Notes under the pieces: model-generated
Seen by the model: the letters and a program-made list of their open reading frames with translations, nothing else
The model's database searches: none
What the model was told of the DNA's origin: nothing
From: Coriobacteriia bacterium
GTDB lineage: Bacteria; Actinomycetota; Coriobacteriia; Coriobacteriales; Eggerthellaceae
Direction: 5' to 3'
Assembly: GCA_030526515.1 (NCBI GenBank)
Contig: JAUNCQ010000002.1
Coordinates: 1-64,000 of the forward strand
Length of the DNA: 64,000 nt
Program-made: the position numbers and the translations under genes
In this document: positions 1 through 9,800 of the stretch, piece after piece
Numbering within the stretch: the first letter of the stretch is position 1
Layout: every line of letters starts with the position of its first letter

Positions 1-41
1 GAAGGGAAGGAACGGCGAGGCCAGAAGAATTTACACACTAA

Positions 42-1130
42 TCGGGACTTGACTACTGCAACGGTCTGACCTCCGTCGGACTGGGATCCAAGCTGACCTC
101 CGTGGGCGAAAACGCCTTCGATAACTGCAGCAACCTGACGAAGGTCTACCTTGCCAACTGCAACGGCCGCGAGGGCTACCTTGCCAATGGCGGTACCATA
201 GCTTCGGGCAACGACAAGCTCGAGTCCGCAACCTGGTACTTCGACCGCAGCAGCACCACCCCCGCCAACGGCCACAACTGGGGTGAATGGGTCTTCGCCA
301 ACGACGCCACCTGCACAGAAGACGCCCATGACGTGCGCACCTGCGCCCGTTGCGCAGGCACCGAGTCCCGCACGGTGGAAAACACCGCCACCGGGCACGA
401 ATGGGGCGATGCCTCCTACGCCTGGTCGGACGACTACCATGCCTGCACCGCCAGCCGCAGCTGCGCCAACAACGCAGCCCACGTCCAGACCTGCCCGGGC
501 ACGGTGACGTCCCAGGTGATCACCGAGCCCACCTACGACGACCTGGGCCAGTTCACCTCCACCGCTACCTTCGACGAACCCTGGGCATCCACTGTCACCG
601 CCACGGCAGACATCCCCGCCCTGGCCCGCACCCTCATAGCGGTGCCCAAGGCACGCACGGGGCTGACCTACACCGGCAAGGCCCAGGCGGGTGTGGCTGC
701 CGGCAAGGGCTACACGGTAGCCGGCGGCACCCGCACGAGCGCGGGCAGCTACACCGCCACCCTGACGCTGGCGGAGGGCTACGCCTGGGCCGACGGGACC
801 CTGGGCCCCAAGTCCGTGAAGTGGACCATTTCCAAGAAGTCCCAGGCCCTGGGCGTGAGCGCTGCCCAGCGCTCCAAGAAGGTAGCCTACTCCAAGCGCA
901 GCGCACGCTACACCAGCAAGGTGTCCGTGACCGGCGCCAAGGGCAAGCTCACCTGGTCCAAGGTATCCGGCACCAAGAAGCTGACCGTGGGCAAGACCAC
1001 CGGCAAGGTCCGGGTGACCGCCGGCACCAAGCGGGGCACCTACCGCATCAAGGTCAAGGTCAGCTCCGCCACCACGACCAACTACAAGGCCGCCAGCAAG
1101 ACCGTCACCGTCACGGTGCGGGTCAAATAG
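42..1130 (+). CDS. C-terminal part of a BspA-like LRR surface protein
   Basis: The frame reads as a BspA/LRR_5 repeat (NAFDNCSNLTKVYL) from its first codons, then a cysteine-bearing segment with two CxxC-like motifs and GHxWG repeats (residues about 60-140 of the open stretch), then Ig-like repeats and a lysine-rich C-terminus ending in KAASKTVTVTVRVK. Such proteins are secreted or surface-bound. An in-frame TAA at 39-41 cuts the frame even though LRR sequence continues upstream of the first usable start, a GTG at 102. The first 40 or so bases are less GC-rich than the gene. There is no signal peptide, so this is an N-terminally truncated copy, a rearrangement joint, or an assembly edge. The C-terminal domain is shared with the proteins at 28648 and 58333. 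Confidence 0.6.
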   Translation, partial: SGLDYCNGLTSVGLGSKLTSVGENAFDNCSNLTKVYLANCNGREGYLANGGTIASGNDKLESATWYFDRSSTTPANGHNWGEWVFANDATCTEDAHDVRTCARCAGTESRTVENTATGHEWGDASYAWSDDYHACTASRSCANNAAHVQTCPGTVTSQVITEPTYDDLGQFTSTATFDEPWASTVTATADIPALARTLIAVPKARTGLTYTGKAQAGVAAGKGYTVAGGTRTSAGSYTATLTLAEGYAWADGTLGPKSVKWTISKKSQALGVSAAQRSKKVAYSKRSARYTSKVSVTGAKGKLTWSKVSGTKKLTVGKTTGKVRVTAGTKRGTYRIKVKVSSATTTNYKAASKTVTVTVRVK

Positions 1131-1154
1131 CGGCTCCCCTCCCCCAGCATGACG

Positions 1155-1182
1155 AAGGGCGCGACCGAGGTCGCGCCCTTCT
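1155..1182 (+). terminator. Rho-independent terminator of the BspA-like gene
   Basis: A perfect 12-bp stem (AAGGGCGCGACC and its complement) with a 2-base loop, followed by CTT, lies 25 bases after the stop codon. The T-run is weak. Confidence 0.7.
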
Positions 1183-1258
1183 TGCGTTCAAGCAGGATTG
1201 CCAGCGGAACTTTCGCCCCCTGGATCAGGAGGCTGCAGGTCCGGACGGGCCGGCGAGC

Positions 1259-2338
1259 CTAGCGATTCTCGATGTGGCTGATGTTCTTCAGGGAGATGCT
1301 GATGCTGCCGTCGGCTTCGTTGGTGAACGTGATGAACTCCGGGCTCTTGCTGTACTCCGCGGGGAAGGTGATCTGGATGCCCGTGTCGGTGACTATGCGG
1401 TGGTTGCGGGTGACCTTCTTCACGGCCTCGCGCTCCAGCGGCACGCGCTCGGGCAGCTCCTGCTCATGGACGGCCTCCACAAAGCGCTTCTTCAGCTCGG
1501 GCTGGTCTTCGAACACCTCTTCGGCCAGCTGCTCTATGTCCACCTCCACGCGGTCTTCGTAGTCGTACTCCTCCACGCTTTCCGCGGCGTAGGCCTTGGC
1601 CTTGCTCATGGCCACGGCGGTGTTGGCGCCGTACTCTTCGGCCACGGCCTCCACGATCTCCGTGACGGCGGTCAGCGTTTCCTTGCTGGAGGCCTCCATG
1701 GAGCACTGCAGCAGGCCGTCGGGGATGAGCCAGCGCTCCTCGCCCGCAATGACGCGCTTCTTGTCGGCGAACTGCACCTCCAGGGTACGCAGGTCGATGA
1801 CCGCGTAGGAGGGCACCTTTTGGCTGGGGTTGGGCAGCACGGCGTGCTGGCGGACCACGGTGTTCATGGGGCCGACTTCGCCAAAGCCCATCTCATGCAT
1901 GTAGGCCTGCTTGCTTTCCAGCAGCAGGATGGCGAAGTAGCGGTTGGCGCGGCCCTTGAAGGACGCCTCCACCTCTTCGTCGGACATTTCATTCACGGCC
2001 TTGACCGGCTCGTCTTCGAAGTCCACCACCAGCAGGTCCGTGGACGGGGTCTTCTCCATGTGGCCCAGCTCCGTCACCAGGAAGTCGCCGATCTGCTGGC
2101 TCAGCTCCACGAAGTCGCGCTGGCCGGCGTAGTAGGCCCGCAGCTCCTCGGCGAATCCGCTTTCCGGGGCAAAGGTGCCGCGCTTGTTGTCCAGGCAGGT
2201 CAGGGCCTTGACCGCATGCTTGGTCACGAAGTTCTTGGCATTCTTGCTGGTCAGGTCGATTTCCTCCTGGGCGAAGGTGTTCTCACAGGATACGAAGTCG
2301 AAAATATGCAGGATGGCGTGGTTGATCTTGGTGGGCAC
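1259..2338 (-). CDS. Nucleoid-associated protein, NdpA/YejK family
   Basis: The 359-residue product matches the 37-kDa nucleoid-associated family (NA37/NdpA) in length and order: an N-terminal half starting INHAILHIFDF, a central acidic segment, and a C-terminal domain ending in a beta-rich GIQITFP...SISISLKNISHIE stretch. Members bind the nucleoid in the cytoplasm; the biochemical role is poorly defined. The start is a GTG at 2338, preceded by AAGGAAGCCCC. It stands alone, convergent with the surface-protein gene on its left and divergent from the YgbA-like gene on its right. Nothing suggests degradation. Confidence 0.85.
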   Translation of the reverse strand: MPTKINHAILHIFDFVSCENTFAQEEIDLTSKNAKNFVTKHAVKALTCLDNKRGTFAPESGFAEELRAYYAGQRDFVELSQQIGDFLVTELGHMEKTPSTDLLVVDFEDEPVKAVNEMSDEEVEASFKGRANRYFAILLLESKQAYMHEMGFGEVGPMNTVVRQHAVLPNPSQKVPSYAVIDLRTLEVQFADKKRVIAGEERWLIPDGLLQCSMEASSKETLTAVTEIVEAVAEEYGANTAVAMSKAKAYAAESVEEYDYEDRVEVDIEQLAEEVFEDQPELKKRFVEAVHEQELPERVPLEREAVKKVTRNHRIVTDTGIQITFPAEYSKSPEFITFTNEADGSISISLKNISHIENR

Positions 2339-2462
2339 GGGGCTTCCTTGGCTCGAAGGGGCAGGTCATGCCTGCGACGCGCCGCATGCCGATGACGCGG
2401 GCAAAATCGCAGAGCGCCTGCTATTGTAACCCGATACACCACCGCGAACGAAGGAGGCGACC

Positions 2463-2795
2463 ATGGCCCGAACCACCGACGAAGAGCGCATTGCCCGCGA
2501 CCTGCGCACGCTGCAGGCAATCGGCAGCATCTACTGCCGCGCCCACCACGCCGACCAGCCGAAGGACCAGGCCGGCATGTGCCCGGAATGCGCCGCCACC
2601 ATCGCCTTCACCCACGACCGCGCCGCCAGCTGCCCCAACGGCCACCAGGGCAACTGCCAGGACTGCAGCATCAAGTGCAACCGCGGCGACCAGCAGCAGC
2701 GCATCAAGGCCATCATGGCCTACGCCGCCCCGCGCATGCTCGTGCGGCACCCGCTCATGACCCTGGAGTACCTGGGCAAGAAGATGCGCAAATAG
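2463..2795 (+). CDS. YgbA-like 'nitrous oxide-stimulated promoter' family protein
   Basis: A 110-residue protein with eight cysteines, mostly in paired motifs: IYCRAHH near residue 23, CPEC near 40, CPNGHQGNCQDCSIKC around 57-72. This is the YgbA_NO family layout, which suggests metal or Fe-S binding. Relatives are induced by nitrosative stress in enterobacteria, but the molecular function is unknown and no regulatory site for NO is evident here. The start at 2463 has a strong GAAGGAGG site. A single gene, about 90 bases before the aminotransferase. Confidence 0.8.
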   Translation: MARTTDEERIARDLRTLQAIGSIYCRAHHADQPKDQAGMCPECAATIAFTHDRAASCPNGHQGNCQDCSIKCNRGDQQQRIKAIMAYAAPRMLVRHPLMTLEYLGKKMRK

Positions 2796-2883
2796 CCGCC
2801 GTCTTCCCCGCCGGCCGCGGGAACGCCGTATAATCGTCCGCATACTCATTCACGTATCCATAGGACGAAAGAGAAGGCACCCC

Positions 2884-3741
2884 ATGAAGCACGTCGGCTA
2901 CTACAACGGCACCATCGGACCCCTGGAGGAAATGCAGATCCCGCTGCTGGACCGCGTCAGCTTCTACGGCGACGGCGTGTACGACGCAACCATGACCCGC
3001 GACGGCGTGATCCTGTACCTGGACGACCACCTGGACCGCTTCTTCAACAGCATGCGCCTGATGCGCTTCCAGCCCAACTTCACCCGCGAAGAGCTGGCCG
3101 CCGACCTGCAGCGGGTGGTGGACGCCGCCGACGACCGCGACCTGTTCCTGTACTGGCAGATCACCCGCGGCACCGGCCTGCGCCAGCACGCCTTCCTGCC
3201 CGGCGTGGAGCCCAACCTGTGGATCTACGCCAGCCCCTGCCCCTACGCGGACCTGGAGCAGTCCGTTGCCGTGATCACCGTGGAGGACACCCGCCACCAC
3301 CACTGCAACGTGAAGACCCTGAACCTGCTCCCCAACGTCATGGCCCAGCAGGCCGCCGACGAAGCCGGCGCCTCCGAGGCCGTGTTCGTCCGCGACGGCG
3401 TGGTCACGGAAACCGCCCACAGCAACGTCCACATCCTGAAGGACGGCACGCTCATCACCCACGCGGCCGACAACCTGATCCTGCCCGGCATTGCCCGTAA
3501 GCACCTGATCGCCATGTGCCACGAGCTGGGCATTCCCGTCCAGGAAACCGGCTTCACCCGCCAGGAGATGCTGGATGCGGACGAAATCATCATCAGCGCC
3601 AGCAGCACTTTCGCCCAACGCGTCCACAGCGTGGACGGCCAGCCCGCCGGCTGCAAGGACGCCGCCACCTACCTGCGCCTGCGGGACGCGCTGCAGGCCG
3701 AGTTCGAAGCCTACATTGCCGCCGGCACGGCTGAGCGCTAG
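2884..3741 (+). CDS. Class IV aminotransferase (D-amino-acid transaminase-like)
   Basis: The 285-residue PLP enzyme belongs to the fold-type IV family of branched-chain aminotransferases, D-amino-acid transaminases and aminodeoxychorismate lyases. Lys144 in NVKTLNLLPN is the expected Schiff-base lysine. WQITRGTGLRQHAF (about 91-104) and HSNVHIL...NLILPGI resemble D-amino-acid transaminase most closely. It probably interconverts D-alanine/D-glutamate and 2-oxo acids for peptidoglycan, but family IV specificities are hard to separate by eye. The acetyltransferase gene follows 9 bases after the stop, so the two are probably cotranscribed. Confidence 0.8.
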   Translation: MKHVGYYNGTIGPLEEMQIPLLDRVSFYGDGVYDATMTRDGVILYLDDHLDRFFNSMRLMRFQPNFTREELAADLQRVVDAADDRDLFLYWQITRGTGLRQHAFLPGVEPNLWIYASPCPYADLEQSVAVITVEDTRHHHCNVKTLNLLPNVMAQQAADEAGASEAVFVRDGVVTETAHSNVHILKDGTLITHAADNLILPGIARKHLIAMCHELGIPVQETGFTRQEMLDADEIIISASSTFAQRVHSVDGQPAGCKDAATYLRLRDALQAEFEAYIAAGTAER

Positions 3742-3750
3742 GGGACGAAA

Positions 3751-4416
3751 ATGAGCTTAGCCGAGCCCGCGATCGAGTCCGCGACTGCGCCCGAGCCCGC
3801 GGCAGCGGCCGCCACCGACGCACCCGCGCCCGCCGCGCCGCTGAAGATCCGCGTGGCCCGGCCCCAGGACGATGCCGCCGCCGTGGCCGCCATCTACGCG
3901 CCCTACGTGGAGCAGACCGCCATCACCTTCGAATACGTTGCCCCCGATGCCGCGGAGATGGCCCGGCGCATGGCCGCCACCCTGAAGCGATACCCCTACC
4001 TGGTGGCCGAGAACGCCCAGGGCCGCATCCGCGGGTACGCCTACGCCAGCGCCTTCAAGTCCCGCGCCGCCTACGACTGGTCCGTGGAAACCTCCATCTA
4101 CGTGGAGCAGGGCTACCACGGCCACGGCCTGGGCCGGCAGCTGCAGGAAACGCTGGAGGGCCTGCTGGCCGTGCAGGGCGTGCGGAACGTGAACGCGTGC
4201 ATCGCCTTCCCACCGACGGCCGACGACCCCTACCTGACGGACGGCAGCATCCGCTTCCACCTGCGCCTGGGCTTCCAGCCCGTGGGCACGTTCCACGACT
4301 GCGCCAGCAAATTCGGCCGCTGGTACCACATGGCCTGGATGGAAAAGCACATCGGCCCCCACCAGCCTGGCGAACCCAAGCCGCTGGTTCCTTTCGCCCA
4401 GCTGAACATGGGCTAG
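3751..4416 (+). CDS. GNAT N-acetyltransferase (phosphinothricin acetyltransferase-like)
   Basis: The 221-residue protein has a 30-residue Ala/Pro-rich N-terminal extension followed by a GNAT fold. IRVARPQDDAAAVAAIY (33-49) is the first strand and helix, and GYHGHGLGRQLQ (121-132) is the acetyl-CoA pyrophosphate loop. Closest in appearance to the PAT/Bar-like subfamily that acetylates phosphinothricin or methionine sulfone; the real substrate is not evident. The start ATG at 3751 follows GGGGACGAAA. It lies 9 bases after the aminotransferase gene. Confidence 0.8.
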   Translation: MSLAEPAIESATAPEPAAAAATDAPAPAAPLKIRVARPQDDAAAVAAIYAPYVEQTAITFEYVAPDAAEMARRMAATLKRYPYLVAENAQGRIRGYAYASAFKSRAAYDWSVETSIYVEQGYHGHGLGRQLQETLEGLLAVQGVRNVNACIAFPPTADDPYLTDGSIRFHLRLGFQPVGTFHDCASKFGRWYHMAWMEKHIGPHQPGEPKPLVPFAQLNMG

Positions 4417-4496
4417 GGGGCGAAACAGCCGCGCCCGGCCCGTCCGACCCGCAAGAATCCCGCCCGCCAGGGCCCGCGCGCTCGGCAGCCCGCCCG

Positions 4497-4913
4497 CTAG
4501 GCGGAGCCGTACCCCATGTCCCGGAGCTGATCTTCGTCCATGCCGAAGTAATGGCCGATCTCATGCACCATGGTGCGGCGCACCATCTCCTGCAGCTCCT
4601 CGGCCGAGTCGCACACGTCCTCGTGGGGCTCCTTGAACAGCGTGATGCGATCGGGCGTGTTGCCCAGCCCGTAGCCGCCGTCCCGATCCGTCAGGGCAAC
4701 GCCGCTGTACAGCCCCAGCAGCAGCTTGTGGCCGGAGGGGTTGTCCGGGCTGGCAATGGAGGTCCCGTCCTCCAGCCGCTCCAGATGATGGGCTCGCGGC
4801 ACGTCCTCCACCAGGAAGGCCACGTTCTCTATGTCGCGCGTGAAGCGCTCGGGAATGCTGTCGAACGCCTGCTGGCAGATCAGGTCGAACTCTTCGTCGG
4901 TCACTATGAACAT
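4497..4913 (-). CDS. Small zincin-type metallopeptidase (HExxH family)
   Basis: A 138-residue cytoplasmic protein ending in a zinc site: HEIGH at 117-121 followed by FGMDEDQLRDMGY, the signature of the short 'metallopeptidase family' (zincin_1) proteins common in Actinobacteria. The physiological substrate is unknown. I place the start at 4913 (MFIVTDEEF) because GGGAGGAGGCATC directly precedes it; a longer frame begins at 4958. It is convergent with the acetyltransferase gene and divergent from sufS. Confidence 0.8.
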   Translation of the reverse strand: MFIVTDEEFDLICQQAFDSIPERFTRDIENVAFLVEDVPRAHHLERLEDGTSIASPDNPSGHKLLLGLYSGVALTDRDGGYGLGNTPDRITLFKEPHEDVCDSAEELQEMVRRTMVHEIGHYFGMDEDQLRDMGYGSA

Positions 4914-5017
4914 GATGCCTCCTCCCGTCACCTCCCATGGTACGCCAACCAGCGGCAAGGGGGCCGAAACGCCCGTGGTAAACTAGCAGGCAGAACACCC
5001 GACCAGAAGGGGCCTTC

Positions 5018-6259
5018 ATGACCGCACCCGTGAACATAGACCACAACCCCTACCTCCAGGACTTCCCCCTGCTGGCAGCCAATCCGGAGCTGGCCTTCCT
5101 GGACAGCGCGGTCACCGCCCAGCGCCCCGCCTGCGTCATAGAAGCCCAGCAGCAGTTCTACCAGACCATGAACTCCAACCCCCTGCGCGGCCTGTACCGC
5201 CTGTCCGCGGAGGCCACCCAGGCCACCAACCAGGCCCGCCGGGACGTGGCGGCGTTCATCGGCGCCGATCCCGACCAGGTGGTGTTCACCCGCAACACCA
5301 CGGAGGCCCTGAACCTGCTGGCGCTGTCCTTTGCCCCGACGGTGTTGGAACCGGGCGACGACGTGGTCATCACCATCATGGAGCACCATTCCAACCTGAT
5401 CCCCTGGCAGCGGGTCTGCGCGGCCACCGGCGCCAACCTGGTGTTCATGCGCCCCAATGAGCAAGGCCAGATCACCCAGGACGAAATTGCCGCCAAGATC
5501 GGCCCCCGCGCCAAGATCGTCAGCGTGGCCCACGTGTCCAACGTGCTGGGCGTGCGCAACCCCGTCCGCGCCATTGCCGACGCGGCCCACGCCCACGGCG
5601 CCTATGTGATCGTGGACGGTGCCCAGAGCGCTCCCCACCTGCCCATTGACGTAGCCGAGCTGGGCGCTGACGCCTTCGCGTTCTCCGGCCACAAGGCCTT
5701 CGGTCCTATGGGCGTGGGCGTGCTGTGGGGCACCAAGGAGCTGCTGGAGACCACCCCGCCCCTGTTCGCCGGCGGCGAGATGACCCTGCGCACCACCGAG
5801 TCCGACGCCACCTGGGCCCCCGTCCCCACCCGGTTCGAGGCCGGCACCCAGGACGCCGCGGGCATAGTGGCCCTGGGCGCGGCAGTCCGCTACGTGCAGC
5901 AGATCGGCCACCAGGCCATCATGGAGCGGGAAGCGGCGCTCATGGCGTACCTGGTGGAGCAGATGGCAAAGCTTCCTTTCGTCCAGATGCTGGGACCCAG
6001 CGACCCGACGCAGCGCTACGGCGTGGTGTCGTTCACGGTCCGCGGCGTGCATCCCCACGACGTGGCGTCCATCCTGGATTCCGTGAACGTGGCCATCCGC
6101 GCCGGGCACCACTGCGCCCAGCCTTTGCTAGACTGGCTAGAGGTCGAAACCGGCAGCACCTGCCGCGCATCCCTGGCGTTCTACAACACCCGGGCCGACG
6201 TGGACAAGCTGATCGACGGCCTGAACCTGGTATGGAAGATCTTCGGAGGTGGCAAGTAA
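5018..6259 (+). CDS. sufS: Cysteine desulfurase SufS
   Basis: The 413-residue PLP enzyme removes sulfur from L-cysteine for Fe-S cluster assembly. The PLP-binding lysine is Lys226 in FSGHKAFGPMG. The persulfide cysteine is Cys366 in GHHCAQPLLDWL, the group II (SufS/CsdA) context. The length is normal for SufS. The scaffold/sulfurtransferase gene sufU starts 2 bases after the stop, the usual Gram-positive pairing. The rest of the suf operon (sufB, sufC, sufD) is not in the window. Confidence 0.95.
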   Translation: MTAPVNIDHNPYLQDFPLLAANPELAFLDSAVTAQRPACVIEAQQQFYQTMNSNPLRGLYRLSAEATQATNQARRDVAAFIGADPDQVVFTRNTTEALNLLALSFAPTVLEPGDDVVITIMEHHSNLIPWQRVCAATGANLVFMRPNEQGQITQDEIAAKIGPRAKIVSVAHVSNVLGVRNPVRAIADAAHAHGAYVIVDGAQSAPHLPIDVAELGADAFAFSGHKAFGPMGVGVLWGTKELLETTPPLFAGGEMTLRTTESDATWAPVPTRFEAGTQDAAGIVALGAAVRYVQQIGHQAIMEREAALMAYLVEQMAKLPFVQMLGPSDPTQRYGVVSFTVRGVHPHDVASILDSVNVAIRAGHHCAQPLLDWLEVETGSTCRASLAFYNTRADVDKLIDGLNLVWKIFGGGK

Positions 6260-6261
6260 CC

Positions 6262-6708
6262 ATGGCGTTGGACAGCATCTATCAAGGCGCGCTGCTGGAC
6301 CACAGCTGCAACCCGACCTGCCGACGCGTGCTGGCGAACGCAACCCACACCCATGAGGGCGTGAACGCAAGCTGCGGCGACGATGTGACCCTTTCCCTGG
6401 TGCTGGACGAAAGCAACGTCATCCAGGAGGCGGCGTTCACCGGCAACGGCTGCGCGGTCAGCCAGGCGTCCGCGGACATCATGGCCTCGGTCATTTCGGG
6501 CAAGCCCCTGGCGGAGGCCGTTGAGCTGGCCGATGCGTTCATTGCCATGATCGACGGCGCCGAGCCTACCCCCGAGCAGAAGGAGGCGCTGGGCGAAGCC
6601 GCCGAGCTGCAGGGCGTGTCCCGCATGCCCGCCCGGGCCAAGTGCGCGCAGCTGGGCTGGCGCACGCTGCAGGAGATCGCAGCCGACCTGGCCGCCTCCG
6701 CCGTGTAG
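6262..6708 (+). CDS. sufU: SufU zinc-dependent sulfurtransferase / Fe-S assembly protein
   Basis: The 148-residue protein accepts persulfide sulfur from SufS. The zinc ligands Cys38 and Asp40 (SCGDD), Cys64 (GNGCAVS) and Cys128 (RAKCAQLGW) are present, as is the 18-20-residue insertion between the second and third ligand regions that separates SufU from IscU. The start at 6262 lies 2 bases after the sufS stop, with GGAGGT upstream in the end of sufS, so translation is probably coupled. A terminator follows at 6802. Confidence 0.93.
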   Translation: MALDSIYQGALLDHSCNPTCRRVLANATHTHEGVNASCGDDVTLSLVLDESNVIQEAAFTGNGCAVSQASADIMASVISGKPLAEAVELADAFIAMIDGAEPTPEQKEALGEAAELQGVSRMPARAKCAQLGWRTLQEIAADLAASAV

Positions 6709-6801
6709 GCCCACGCCCAGGCGACTGGGCGCGCCCCTGAGGCAGCGCCCGCGACCCGCTGCCCATCGTCCGCAGGCAGCGCGCTATTCTCAGCCACGAA
6801 T

Positions 6802-6832
6802 GCCCCGCTCCCCCGTTGAGCGGGGCTTTTTT
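6802..6832 (+). terminator. Rho-independent terminator of sufSU
   Basis: GCCCCGCTC and its complement form a perfect 9-bp stem with a 7-base loop, followed by six T residues. Confidence 0.9.
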
Positions 6833-6882
6833 GCGGTATGCTCTATCCCAATGAAGCGACTCCGCCGACCTTGGGAGGCCCC

Positions 6883-9800
6883 ATGGCACAGCATCATCCG
6901 CGCCTGCGCGCGCATCACCTGTCCGTCGCACTGGCCCTGGCGCTGCTCACAGCGCTGCTGGCTTTCGCCCCGCCCTTGCAGGCCCATGCCGCCGGTCCCC
7001 AAGCGGACGGCAAGAGCGGCAACGTGATCTTGTGCGTGGAGCAGGACCGGGCCGCCGACCTGGCCGCTGAGCTGGGCGTGGCCCCCAAGCAGGCCGCCCT
7101 GGCGGAGCAGGACCCGGACGCCGCCACCGGCACCGTGTCCGACGCGTCCCGCGGCTGCACCTGGGAGGTCCTCATGGATGCATCCGCCCAGGCAGTCCAG
7201 CAGGCTCAGGAGCAGACCCAGGCCCAGGACGAAGACGCCCGGCCCCTTGACCAGGGCGGATACGTCATCGTGGCCGTGACCTCCGACCGCTCCTCCACCA
7301 AGGCGCTGCTGGCCTGGGCCGAGCAGGCACCCGGCGTGCTGTTCGCCGAGCGCAACCAGGCCATCAAGACGGACCTGACCGCCGCCGCGGACGAAGGCGA
7401 CCCCGACGACGCCGAAAACGAGGACTCCTACGACTCCAACGCCAAGTGCGTCCCCACCGACTACTTCGGCACCGCGCCCGCCTTCCCCACCTACCGCAGC
7501 TCCGCCTGGTTCCTGAAGAACACCGGCGCCTATGCCCAGGGCAAGGTCGGCTTCGACCTGAACATGCCCGCGGGCGTCACCGCCACGGAGCAGCAGGTGG
7601 TGGCCATCATCGATGGCGGCGTTGACTACAACAACCCGGCCCTGCAGCCCTACATGGTCGACCTGCAGGCCTTCCCCGAGCTGCTGGCCCAGACCGGCGC
7701 CCAGCAGTACGGCTTCAGCGGCGTGGACCCTGAGGCTCCCGCCGACTGCATGGACATCAACGGCCACGGCACCCACTGCGCGGGCATCGTGGCCCAGGCT
7801 GCCACCCAGGGCGGCACCGCCGGCGACGTGCGGCTCATGGCCGTGCGCGCCGCCGACCCCGACGGCACCTTCCGCTCCGATTCCCTCATCCGCTGCTACG
7901 AGTTCGTGGCCAAGGCCCGCCAGGCCGGCGTCAACGTGGTGGCCGCCAACGCCTCCTACGGCGGCGGCGGATACGCAACCTTGGTCGAGCGCGTGGCCCT
8001 GAACCAGATGGTCGACTCCGGCGTGGCCCTGTCCATGGCCGCCGGCAACGACGGCTCCTGCATTGACGGCACCCCCACGTCCCAGTCGGGCTATTCGTCC
8101 ATCAACGGCGTGCTGATGGTGGGCTCCAGCAACCCCACGGGCAACCCCAGCTCCTTCAGCAACTACGGCAAGCATGACGTGGATGTTTTCGCCCCGGGTT
8201 CTTCCGTGGTCTCCACCGTGGCCCAGGAAGCCGCCGAGTACGTGGGCTTCCTGGCCGCTCAGAACACCCGCGAAGGCCGCACCGATGCCCCGCAGGCCCT
8301 CATTTACGAAAGCTTCGAGGGCTCCGGCTCCGCTGACCCGTCCCTGGGCGGCGGCCTGACCTTCCACTACGCCAATAAGGAGGAGGGCGAAAACGAGCAG
8401 GGCGAATGGGCCGTCACCTTCCCCCAGAACAGCACGCCCCTGGAGTACTCCGACGGCGCCATGCTGGGCAACCGCAGCCTGGTGCTGCGACCCGACGGCC
8501 CCCAGGAGGCTATCATCAGCGATCCCCTGAACCCCGACCTGGCCCGCCAGCTCGAAGCCCTGGACTTCACCCTGAAGGCCACGGAAAACGGCACCCTGGT
8601 GGACTGGGGCTTCGTGGACGAAGAGGGCACCTGGTACTGCTGCGACGACTACGAGCGCGTGGGCACCGAAGGAGAGTGGATCACCCTGGGCTCCCCCGAC
8701 CGGCAGCTGCTGCTGAAGGACGTGCAGGACGCCATGGCCGCCGGCACCCACCAGTTCCGCCTGGTCATCTACCTGGTCTACTCCCCGGCTCCCGTGCACG
8801 TGGACACCGTCAGCCTGGGCCGCGGCGTGGGCGGCTACTCCCTGAAGCTGGGCACCTCCATGGCAACGCCCATGGTCACGGGCCTGATGGCCGTGGCAGC
8901 CGCCCAGCATCCGGAGGCATCGCCGGCTGAGCTGTGCGCCTACGTGAAGGGCGGCGCCGCTCCCGCGGACAACCTGAAGGACCTGTGCACCACCTCCGGC
9001 AACGCCAGCATGGCCGGCATGGCCAATCCCGTTCCCGTGGTGAACGCAGCGTCCGCCGGCCGCGGCGTGCTGACCCTGGACGGCTTCTTCTTCGGATCCG
9101 CCCGCGGCACCGTCAAGGTGGGCTCCGCCACCGCCCAGATCCTGTCCTGGCAGCGGGTATCCGGCAACGCCTACGCCGTCAAGACGACCATCCCCGCCTC
9201 CGCCAAGAGCGGCTTCAACGAGCTGCGGGTCACCTCCGCCAGCGGCGCATCGGGCCGCGCGGTGAAGAACCTGGGCAACATCACCCGCAGCCGCCTGTAC
9301 CAGGATCTGCCTAGCCTTGCCGACTCCTTCAACGACGGCGGATACGCGACCCTGGCGTCCACGTCCAAGAGCGTCTACTCCATCATGGTCGGCGGCGAGC
9401 ACGACGACGACTCCACCGTCATCCGCGTCTACCGCTACAGCAAGGCCAAGGGCACCTGGTCCAAGCTGGCCTCCACCACGCTGTCCAAGGCCGTGGGCGT
9501 TTCCTTCAAGATAGTGTCCCGCGGCATGCCCCGCATGCTGAACGCCGGCGGCACCCTGTACGCCGCAGTCAACCTGGACGCCGCCGACGACGTGGACCGC
9601 GACTATCAGAAGACCGCCCTGTTCAAGCTGGACTCCTCCACCGGCAAGCTGGTCAAGTGCCTGACCACCACCCGCGAGCTGGACAACCTGTTCACCTACG
9701 GCTCCAAGATCTACCTGCCCACCGTGGAAAAGGTCACCAGCAAGAAGGCGTCCCTGGCCGCGCTGAAGGGCCGCGCCAAGGGCACCTACCTGGCCGTGCG

